Shown here: piece after piece, positions 34,239 through 41,777 of the stretch | Position numbering within the stretch: position 1 is the first letter of the stretch | Layout of the letters: each line of letters starts with the position of its first letter | NCBI GenBank assembly: GCA_900541505.1 | Contig: UQKK01000004.1 | Span: forward strand, 62,001-126,000 | Length of the DNA: 64,000 nucleotides | Direction: 5' to 3' | Source of the DNA: an uncultured Ruminococcus sp. | GTDB lineage: Bacteria; Bacillota; Clostridia; Lachnospirales; Lachnospiraceae | Program-made: the position numbers and the translations under genes | The notes under the pieces: generated by a model | What the model was told of the DNA's origin: nothing | What the model saw: the letters and a program-made list of their open reading frames with translations, nothing else | Databases searched by the model: none

Positions 34239-36134
34239 TTACTTATACTGTAAGAACTCCTCGGTAAGAATTTTACATTCATTCCGATTTATTTCCACAT
34301 GATTGGACAGGTAATTTTCTGTGTATACATCAGTAAACAGTCCCTTAAGCCCTACTGGATTTATTGATATGATTTCTGTTTCTGGATAAAAACGTTCTAC
34401 AAAAAACTTTACCTTTTCATATCCTTTTGCCCATTTCGGTAAATTAGCAAAAAGTTGTTGTGTCCCATCAAAATATCCGGACGAGTCACAATCACAGCCT
34501 ACCAAAAATATTCTTTTAGGATTCGTATATATTGCAAAATGAATTGCTTGGAACGCAATTGAATAAAACCCCATCAAGGGATAATATTCTATGTTGATAT
34601 TTATGTCCTCATTTGGTGCTCCTTGAAAGAAGCGCCGCGCGTTATTTTCCCTTATGAGTTGTTCAGATACCTGAAATCTATCTCTATATACACCTGCCGA
34701 ATACTGTCCAAAAAATTTAATAAAATCATAATTCTTCAATTCTTCAAACCACTCATTACGACTCTCATAATCCGTTGTAAAGTAGTAGTCCAGTTTTATA
34801 TTTTCATTTTTGAATGCAGCATTTACACCAATATGGGGTATATCGGGAATCTGTGAATAATATTTCATACTCGGACCTGTAGCTACCACGACCACATCTT
34901 TTCCAGTATTACAATCACGAAACTCAGAAAAAGAAGCTTTATGAGTTTCATGAAGTTCTATCGCAAAACATGCTATATTCAAATCTATGGAAGAAGTCAA
35001 AGACCAACTATCCCATTTCTTTTTCGTCAATGAAGTGGCAATCGGCTTTTCTGGTTTTGCTTTTTCTTCCTGTTCCTTCTTTAAGGACTCTTTTGTGCTA
35101 TTCACCAGATAGCTAATCTTCTTTTCTAATCGTGCAGATTCAACGGATAAATCATATATTCTCTCTTCCATCCTTCTTGAAACCCGATATGCTGGCAGAA
35201 CGTTATTCAAACCTCGCTTAACTAAATCTCTAAACCATTCTCCTAAATTAAAGTTTCTATTATTCGGTGGCATTTGTTCTACTTCTTGTATTTTTGGTGT
35301 TTCTCCCACTTGATATTGACTAAAAAACACTACCTGTAATTCTTTTAACTTCCTTTTTTTATCTTTTAAATATAATAAAAATGTAGCATACAATATCTCT
35401 CCCATAAATCCTGGCTGACGCTCCAACTCTCCCGTATATCTAGTCATATCAAATACTTTTTGTAGTTCTGCCAGAGCTGAAAATTGGAACTCACACATCT
35501 GGTTAAACAAATCCCTTTTCATAACATAGCAACACCCCACATAAATGGTAGTCCCTTTTAAATATTCCATTAAATACGGATACATTTCTGGATATTGTTT
35601 TTCTACAACTTTTACAAGCGCTTCTATGCATTTAAAATCAATCTGGTCAACCTTTGCTTGCCAAAATTCTTCTACCGTATGCGGGTAAAATCTTTCTCCG
35701 CCTGGTACCCCTGTCAGAATGGTTCTTATATCAATCGGTGTTGGAATAACAGCATCATATGTGCGAACAACATTTATTATTTTTTTTGTATTATCTAAAT
35801 CATATTTATTAGAAGCTGATGCGATAGTCTCTTTCTCAATAACATTAAAGCGATCCTGCTTATACAAAATATCAGAAAACGAAAAATATCTACGATAATG
35901 ACATAACCCATAATATTCTGCATCGTAGTTTTTCCAAGCCCAGTATTGCACTGTTAATTCACAATATGACTTTCTTAAATGAGATATATTATCCCCTATA
36001 TTATCACCCGGGACATTTGAAACTGATTCATCAAAAATTGCACCACAACGCATAGGATGATAAATTGGACTATTGGGAACCTCACATGCCAAATCTATTC
36101 TTTGTGAAACAAATATTGCAATTCCCTTTTTCAT
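34239..36134 (-). CDS. DUF4422 glycosyltransferase fused to a Maf/GT42-like domain
   Basis: 631 aa. The N-terminal DUF4422 domain (residues 1-260) has ISHLRKSYCELTVQYWAWKN (in part), YYGLCHYRRYF and YVGCCYVMKRDLF; such domains are GT-A-like galactosyl- or related transferases. A coiled linker (about 300-365) leads to a C-terminal domain (about 400-625) with VVVVATGPSMKYYSQIPD, HIGVNAAF, KRIFLVGCDCDSSGYF and INPVGLKGLF, like DUF115/MAF and GT42 sialyltransferase folds. The same domain is in the next two upstream genes. RBS AAAGGAGAG. A transferase using a CMP-activated acid sugar is the suggested role; this is inference. Confidence 0.7.
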   Translation of the reverse strand: MKKGIAIFVSQRIDLACEVPNSPIYHPMRCGAIFDESVSNVPGDNIGDNISHLRKSYCELTVQYWAWKNYDAEYYGLCHYRRYFSFSDILYKQDRFNVIEKETIASASNKYDLDNTKKIINVVRTYDAVIPTPIDIRTILTGVPGGERFYPHTVEEFWQAKVDQIDFKCIEALVKVVEKQYPEMYPYLMEYLKGTTIYVGCCYVMKRDLFNQMCEFQFSALAELQKVFDMTRYTGELERQPGFMGEILYATFLLYLKDKKRKLKELQVVFFSQYQVGETPKIQEVEQMPPNNRNFNLGEWFRDLVKRGLNNVLPAYRVSRRMEERIYDLSVESARLEKKISYLVNSTKESLKKEQEEKAKPEKPIATSLTKKKWDSWSLTSSIDLNIACFAIELHETHKASFSEFRDCNTGKDVVVVATGPSMKYYSQIPDIPHIGVNAAFKNENIKLDYYFTTDYESRNEWFEELKNYDFIKFFGQYSAGVYRDRFQVSEQLIRENNARRFFQGAPNEDININIEYYPLMGFYSIAFQAIHFAIYTNPKRIFLVGCDCDSSGYFDGTQQLFANLPKWAKGYEKVKFFVERFYPETEIISINPVGLKGLFTDVYTENYLSNHVEINRNECKILTEEFLQYK

Positions 36135-36150
36135 ACTATTTCTCTCCTTT

Positions 36151-37722
36151 TTACTTCAAACTTATGTTTTTATTTGATGTAACAAACTCTAAATCACATT
36201 CCAAATTCATCTGCCTCAAAACTTTACTTAATCCCTCGTTCTTTTCAACCACACTTTCACTTCTAATGGCTATCTGCAAATCCTCATTAATATAATTCGC
36301 ATGAATATCATTCGAATATCCGTCCATTCCTGCAATATATATTTTCTTTACACCACAATCAATTAAGATTTTTATCAACATCAAAGCCGCATTATCCTCG
36401 ACGCCACTTTGTCTGTTTAAATACTTTTTATATGGTATTTTATAATCTACCTTTTCATCTATATTTGAAGTAGCAATTACACATCCTTTGTCTTTAGGCG
36501 CCTGCTTAAATCGGCGAATATTACTAAAAAAGACATAATCCGGTATTTTATCCTCATAAACAAAGTTTACCGAAATCAATACCAAGTTATGGTTATTAAC
36601 GAAAATACTGATCTTATCCTTTTCTGTCTGAACAGTTTTTCCGGGTGCAATCAATAAAATCTCCTTCCCCTGAAGTTTCGATTTCAAGACCTCGAAATCG
36701 TCCGATTTTCCGTTTTGATATTCTAAATACTCCAAGTATAACTGATTTATATAATCTTTATTGTACTCATATTGCTGGTCGGCTGAAATCTTCTCAAATA
36801 TTTCACACATTTCATTCAGTGTAAGTGTTTTTTTATTCTCCAAGTAATTAGCATAATTAGGATGTACATTATATTTCGCTGATAAAAAATTCGGCAAACT
36901 ATATCCCCAATATTTTTCTTCGTAAAACCCAAGTATAATTTCATCAATAATTTCCAAAACACTTTTTACTCTGTATTCTTTTTTTGCCTTAAAGTTTAAA
37001 TACTCTGCCAGCAATTCCGTATTTAGATTTCCTGCGCCTCTCCCCATTCCGCATACACTTGAATCAATAATAATAGTTCTCCCACTATCTGAGTGTTCTA
37101 ACATCCACTCAGCATTTGCGCGAGCCAACTGCATATTATTATGTGCATGAAATCCCATAGCTACATTTGGCAATAAGTGCTTATCCGTGACAAAATACAG
37201 ATGTTCAAGCTCTGCCCGCTTCATCGAACCAAAACTATCTACAATATAAAACGCGTATGGTTGTATTTCATTCACGGTATCAATCAGCTGTAAAAACTCT
37301 TCCTCACTATAGCGAACCGATACCATAGGTTGCACAAATACTTGATATCCTTTTTGCTTTAATAACCTACATACACTTAATGCCTCATTGCAATCATCTT
37401 TATGAAAAGCCAAACGAATTCCATCTACTATCCCCTCATTCACAGGTAACTCTTCAAAATTGTATTCTCCATAATTAGCCATCAAAACAATTTGAGATTT
37501 CGTTTTTTCAGTTAAATAATATTTCAAACTTTTTATTTCTTTAAACCGTGAAAACTGTTTATCACCACTATTTTTCTTTGTCAGGAAACCACACTCAATA
37601 ATATCAATAGCTGCTTCATCCAATTTTGAAATGATTTTTGATATATTTTTTTCTCCAAACTTCCATTGATTGCAATATCCTCCGTCTCTCAACGTACAAT
37701 CTAAAATCCGGACATTTCCCAT
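36151..37722 (-). CDS. HMG-CoA-lyase-like aldolase fused to a Maf/GT42-like domain
   Basis: 523 aa. The N-terminal TIM barrel (residues 1-280) is of the HMGL/DRE-TIM family: VRILDCTLRDGGYCNQW with the metal-binding Asp and catalytic Arg (5-13), MGFHAHNNMQLA with the metal His pair, and VCGMGRGAGNLNTE. Family members join or cleave 2-oxo acids, for example 4-hydroxy-2-oxovalerate aldolase. The C-terminal part (about 365-520) has EILLIAPGKTV and VKKIYIAGMDGYS, a compact version of the Maf-like domain. The ATG at 37722 follows GGAGG by 12 nt; a TTG at 37734 touches the site. With the adjacent KdsB-like gene it could make a ulosonic acid from pyruvate and an aldehyde sugar. Confidence 0.72.
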   Translation of the reverse strand: MGNVRILDCTLRDGGYCNQWKFGEKNISKIISKLDEAAIDIIECGFLTKKNSGDKQFSRFKEIKSLKYYLTEKTKSQIVLMANYGEYNFEELPVNEGIVDGIRLAFHKDDCNEALSVCRLLKQKGYQVFVQPMVSVRYSEEEFLQLIDTVNEIQPYAFYIVDSFGSMKRAELEHLYFVTDKHLLPNVAMGFHAHNNMQLARANAEWMLEHSDSGRTIIIDSSVCGMGRGAGNLNTELLAEYLNFKAKKEYRVKSVLEIIDEIILGFYEEKYWGYSLPNFLSAKYNVHPNYANYLENKKTLTLNEMCEIFEKISADQQYEYNKDYINQLYLEYLEYQNGKSDDFEVLKSKLQGKEILLIAPGKTVQTEKDKISIFVNNHNLVLISVNFVYEDKIPDYVFFSNIRRFKQAPKDKGCVIATSNIDEKVDYKIPYKKYLNRQSGVEDNAALMLIKILIDCGVKKIYIAGMDGYSNDIHANYINEDLQIAIRSESVVEKNEGLSKVLRQMNLECDLEFVTSNKNISLK

Positions 37723-37730
37723 GATTGTTT

Positions 37731-38840
37731 TCAACCTCCGTATCTCTTGTTCTCTAAATATTCAGAAGTAAATTTATCTTCAAATAATCCAGTTAAACCC
37801 ACGGGGTTTAAGGAATATATTTCAATATCAGGGTATAATAAATCAGCATACTCTTTTAAACTCTCCCACGTCTTAATCATATATGAATTATCAAAAGACA
37901 CCTCTGATTCGTAAAAAAAGCCAGAAGAACAATCACAACCAACTAAATAAATTTTTTTTGGATGTGTATGTAAAATAAATTGAAAAGCAGCAAATGCAAC
38001 TCCATCCGGCAATAACGGCTCATTTTCAATATCGTATGCAATCCTATCATCTTGTAATAAATCGTAAATATAATACTCGCTGGCGGCTGCCTCCTCCACA
38101 AAATATCTGGGACATCTCCGTACATGGGCAGCAACTGCTGTTTCTTTACATGCCCGCATCCTGTTTTCGGGTATTCTTCCGAAGAATTTTTTACATTCCC
38201 CTTTTCTATACTGGACAATTATCTTCCGCTTTTCTTCGTCCATATAAAAGTCCTGACAAAACAAATAATCAAACTTAACCTGCTCCAAAAGACATGCATT
38301 ATTCACTCCCACATGAACTGCACCTTCTATTCCCCGATAGTATTTACTGGTAGGGCCGGAAGCCACTAACACCACTGTTTGACCCCTAAACGCATTTTTG
38401 TATGGTCCAAATGTCTTTTTGTGCAGCTCCTGACACTGAATTAAATTCTTTAAATTAGCACTTTCCGCCCAACATGAATGTACTTCCTGGCGAATTATAT
38501 TTATCTGTTCTTCTATGCCAGGCAAACTATTTAATTGATTAAGTTTTGTTTCATAGTCTCGTAAAATGTATTCCTGTTTGTCCATCAATATTTTTAGCTT
38601 TTTATTCTCTTCACAAAGCGACTGCATCTGGGCATAAAAATCGTTTCTCTTTTCTCCAATACATTTCCCAAAGAGATAATATCTTTTTTTATCGGGGAAT
38701 AATTCTGTTTTCCATAGTCCAAAGAAGTACTTTTTCGTTACTGCTATATCTGTATCCGTGCGCTGATAAATCGGAATTCCTAGTATTTTTCTTGAACTTT
38801 TAACCCCTTCAACTATCTCTTTTTTGTATAGGAAACCCAT
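37731..38840 (-). CDS. Maf/GT42-like domain protein
   Basis: 369 aa. A short N-terminal region with beta-strand character (KKYFFGLWKTELF; KKRYYLFGKCIGEK), a coiled segment (residues about 75-125), then the shared domain: TVVLVASGPTSKYYRG, HVGVNNACLLEQVKFDYLFCQD (in pieces HVGVNNACL, FDYLFCQD), KKIYLVGCDCSSGFF and LNPVGLTGLFEDKFTSEYL. It is homologous to the C end of the 631-aa protein. No membrane helix. The ATG at 38840 is 1 nt after the kdsB stop (TAG-G-ATG); a longer GTG start at 38876 lies within kdsB. Role inferred: glycosyltransferase for the CMP-sugar. Confidence 0.68.
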   Translation of the reverse strand: MGFLYKKEIVEGVKSSRKILGIPIYQRTDTDIAVTKKYFFGLWKTELFPDKKRYYLFGKCIGEKRNDFYAQMQSLCEENKKLKILMDKQEYILRDYETKLNQLNSLPGIEEQINIIRQEVHSCWAESANLKNLIQCQELHKKTFGPYKNAFRGQTVVLVASGPTSKYYRGIEGAVHVGVNNACLLEQVKFDYLFCQDFYMDEEKRKIIVQYRKGECKKFFGRIPENRMRACKETAVAAHVRRCPRYFVEEAAASEYYIYDLLQDDRIAYDIENEPLLPDGVAFAAFQFILHTHPKKIYLVGCDCSSGFFYESEVSFDNSYMIKTWESLKEYADLLYPDIEIYSLNPVGLTGLFEDKFTSEYLENKRYGG

Positions 38841-38841
38841 C

Positions 38842-39603
38842 CTATTTCTTTTCCTCCTGCCTTTTTTTCTGTTCACTTATCATATGATTCACCTTTGTTA
38901 AATCATTTGGTGTATCTACTGCAACTGTATCCGAATCAACTTCAATAAATTTTACACGATATCCATTTTCTATAAATCTTAATATTTCTATATCTTCAAT
39001 TGCTTCTACCTTTCCTTTTCCATACTTTTTCCCATACTCACAGTAAAATTTAAGTGCTTCAGGTCTAAATCCATATACACACACCTGTTTATAGTAAGAA
39101 AAATCAATGGATCCTTTTGGATATGGTGCCGTACTTCTCGTCAAAAATATTCCTTCGTTATTTCTATTTGTTATTACCTTCGGTACTGTAAAATTGACTA
39201 CATCCACAGGATCTTTAATTTTTGTCATAAGATTTGATACAAAAAGGGTATCATCATCAAAAAATGGTAAAATCGCTTTTCTTATATTCTCAGGCTCAAT
39301 CAAAGGCTCGTCGCCTTGGATATTAACATATAAATCTGCTGATATCTTTTGCGCCACCTCACCGATACGATCAGTTCCTGTCAAATGTTCATCAGATGTC
39401 ATAACTACTTCTATGCCATTTTTTTCGCAAACCGTCTTTATCCGCTCATCATCTGTTGCCACATAAACCTGTTCAAATTCTTTTACCTTTATACACTGAT
39501 TGTATACCCACCAAATCATCGGTTTTCCACATATGTCTGCTAAAGGTTTTCCCATAAAACGTGAAGATTTGTATCTTGCAGGAATCACTCCTATTATTTT
39601 CAT
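38842..39603 (-). CDS. kdsB: KdsB-like CMP-ulosonate (3-deoxy-manno-octulosonate) cytidylyltransferase
   Basis: 253 aa, the usual KdsB length. Marks of the family: IGVIPARYKSSRFMGKPLA (residues 3-21), VYVATDDERI, TSDEHLTGTDRI, VNIQGDEPLIEPENI, and the late EAIEDIEILRFIENGY and VDTPNDL. Transfers CMP from CTP to a 3-deoxy-2-keto acid sugar. Kdo is a Gram-negative lipopolysaccharide sugar, and no kdsA, kdsC or kdsD is here; in this Gram-positive setting the substrate is probably another ulosonic acid, possibly made by the aldolase encoded two genes downstream. The ATG at 39603 has GGAGG 9 nt upstream. Confidence 0.85.
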   Translation of the reverse strand: MKIIGVIPARYKSSRFMGKPLADICGKPMIWWVYNQCIKVKEFEQVYVATDDERIKTVCEKNGIEVVMTSDEHLTGTDRIGEVAQKISADLYVNIQGDEPLIEPENIRKAILPFFDDDTLFVSNLMTKIKDPVDVVNFTVPKVITNRNNEGIFLTRSTAPYPKGSIDFSYYKQVCVYGFRPEALKFYCEYGKKYGKGKVEAIEDIEILRFIENGYRVKFIEVDSDTVAVDTPNDLTKVNHMISEQKKRQEEKK

Positions 39604-39619
39604 TATTATTATCCTCCTT

Positions 39620-41665
39620 TTATTCAATATTTGCTCCATCCATTACATTATCTATATCTTCTATAAACTGCCTGTTCTCATCTTGCTCTACATTGAGCAT
39701 TGCTGCATAAGCCTCCCTCCCCCATATTTTAAATATTCTCTTTCCTTTTTTCTGAAACATTTCATAGAGATAAACAAACTCCAATATCCCCCGCTGTATC
39801 TCCTCTATTTTTTCTTTCTCCGCAGTCTCTTTCTTGAATTCGCATCGGTACTTTCCATCCTCATCCAGATAGAACCCTTTCAAGCTTCCATGGGGTGCAT
39901 CCAGCAGCATCTCCCAGTACAGATTGTGGTTCTTGCCTGGGTCGTGGAACTTCCACAAATCCCGATTTTCTCTCTGGGAATACAGATAGCTTACAAGCTT
40001 CCCTGTCTGGAGGAAGGTCTCGCTGGCATCCGGTTCTGCGTTGTGGCAGGTGTTGGTTCCTGCGATGATTCCCGTGATTTCACAGTCCATCTTCCAGATA
40101 TCATTGGCGATGTGGTTCAGAGCGACAGCGCCGCTTCCCGCCCATCCGATATCCACTGCCACCGCGTTTTTACAGCCGCCTAGGATTTCTGTGAAATACT
40201 GCTTTCCTGCCTCCAGCTGTTCCTCATAATGCGCCAGCACCTTGTCCCAGTTTTTCATCAGGAACCGCTTTACTTTCCCTACATTTTTTTCTGTCAGGCT
40301 GTTCTGAAGGGAAAGTCCGGTCGCCTTCACAAGTGCTTTTCCCATGTCGTCAAGTTCCATGGACTGAAGTATCTTTTCCAGCGTGTATCCCTGGTTCACT
40401 TTGTGATAGAGAAACCGGCGGAAGTAATCATATTTGAAATATCCGGCTGCCATCTTAGTGGCTGCAAGCCGGGACCAGTACACATACCGCAGGTTTTCCG
40501 TCTCTTCCGGGTAAAGCTTTTGGTAGGCTTTCATCAAAATGTCTCCGTCCCGCGCCAGAAAAAGGATTTTCTCGCTTCGGTGTGTCTTTACATACTCATG
40601 AATAAACTGACAGTATCCGGCAACAAACAGTCCGCCGTAAATAAAGCCGTATTCATATTCTCTGGAATACTCTTTCAGCCCGTTATGGATATGGGCGTTT
40701 ACAATTCCCCGGTAAATGCTTCCGGTAATCACGGACATATCTTCTGCGCGGAACTGCTGTCCCGCGGCATTGACATTGACGTAATGCGCCGGATGGAAGT
40801 CATGCTTTTTGGCGTTCTCGATATCTGCGATGTAATTATCACCCACATGGGTAAATGTCATCTCTTTTCTGCCGCTGCAGCGTTCTTCCTGTTTTCTCAC
40901 TGCTTCATATAAATCTCCCTTGCTTTTGGATTTTCCCAAATCGCAGGACACATAGTAGGCGTCAAATTTCCCCAAGCCGCAGTTTTCAAGCAGTGTACGG
41001 ATTTGTTCGGTATTTAAGTACATGTCCGAAGTGATAATGATTCGTTTTCCAAGGTCCCGCAATGCTTCCACCACGCATTTCATATAGGGATTGGCGAAAC
41101 AGTATGTATTCTCCAGCTCCACCTCGCGGCTCATCGCCTTCTCTTTTGGAATCCCGGTCTCTTCTGACAGGACGTCATAGATTTCCGACAGGCTCACTTC
41201 ATAATGCTTCTTTTTCTTATATTTTTTTCTCCTTGCCTTCTGCTCCATCTCCATGCGGATTCGTTTAAAATCTATATAACCTAATTCGTCCCCCAGCAGA
41301 AAGAATACATCCGCCGGACTGGAGAAGGGACGTAAGATTAACGTGTCAAACACATCAAAAGAGACCACATCGTATTTTGCAAGCTTCTTTGCCAGAACCT
41401 TTGGAGATTCCCGCTTTGACAGAGACGATTCACTGCCTTTGTCATAAAGCTTTTTGCTCTCGTAAACAGGATATTTTTCCATCAGTTCCAGTTTCCTGTA
41501 GTGAAAAACGTGGTATGCCACATTCATCCCCAGCAAATATCCCCAGGCAGCCGCTCTCCCGGCACCCTGAACACTGTTTCTTTTTTTCTTGTACCTCTCC
41601 CGGATTCCCGGTACCTGGTTGACCAACGCCATATAGAGTTTGTCTATGCCGCGTATACTGTCCAT
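39620..41665 (-). CDS. HAD-domain protein with COG5610-like C-terminal domain
   Basis: 681 aa. N-terminal HAD phosphatase-like domain: motif I VSFDVFDTLILRP with Asp104 and Asp107, motif II IITSDMYLN (210-218), motif IV HVGDNYIADIENA with Asp276 and Asp281. The C-terminal region (from about 335) has ILFLARDGDILMKAYQKLYP (near 367-386), VAVDIGWAGSGAVALNHI and LDAPHGSLKGFY. The same second domain forms the whole 467-aa protein at 44.6-46.0 kb. Such proteins recur in glycan loci of Gram-positives and campylobacters; the reaction is unknown. It is the last gene before base composition turns AT-rich. Confidence 0.7.
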   Translation of the reverse strand: MDSIRGIDKLYMALVNQVPGIRERYKKKRNSVQGAGRAAAWGYLLGMNVAYHVFHYRKLELMEKYPVYESKKLYDKGSESSLSKRESPKVLAKKLAKYDVVSFDVFDTLILRPFSSPADVFFLLGDELGYIDFKRIRMEMEQKARRKKYKKKKHYEVSLSEIYDVLSEETGIPKEKAMSREVELENTYCFANPYMKCVVEALRDLGKRIIITSDMYLNTEQIRTLLENCGLGKFDAYYVSCDLGKSKSKGDLYEAVRKQEERCSGRKEMTFTHVGDNYIADIENAKKHDFHPAHYVNVNAAGQQFRAEDMSVITGSIYRGIVNAHIHNGLKEYSREYEYGFIYGGLFVAGYCQFIHEYVKTHRSEKILFLARDGDILMKAYQKLYPEETENLRYVYWSRLAATKMAAGYFKYDYFRRFLYHKVNQGYTLEKILQSMELDDMGKALVKATGLSLQNSLTEKNVGKVKRFLMKNWDKVLAHYEEQLEAGKQYFTEILGGCKNAVAVDIGWAGSGAVALNHIANDIWKMDCEITGIIAGTNTCHNAEPDASETFLQTGKLVSYLYSQRENRDLWKFHDPGKNHNLYWEMLLDAPHGSLKGFYLDEDGKYRCEFKKETAEKEKIEEIQRGILEFVYLYEMFQKKGKRIFKIWGREAYAAMLNVEQDENRQFIEDIDNVMDGANIE

Positions 41666-41777
41666 GTTTCTTCTACTCCAACTCTTTTCTCTGTACTTCT
41701 TTTGCTTCAGGCTTAAGTTTCCCTTTTTCCTGAAATCAGTTCCCCTGCACTCCTGTTTTCGATAGCTATGCTCCTCT

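Noticed and set aside
38842..39603. True lipopolysaccharide Kdo pathway
   Set aside because: Only the cytidylyltransferase is present; all other signs in the window are Gram-positive, and kdsA, kdsC, kdsD and waaA are missing.
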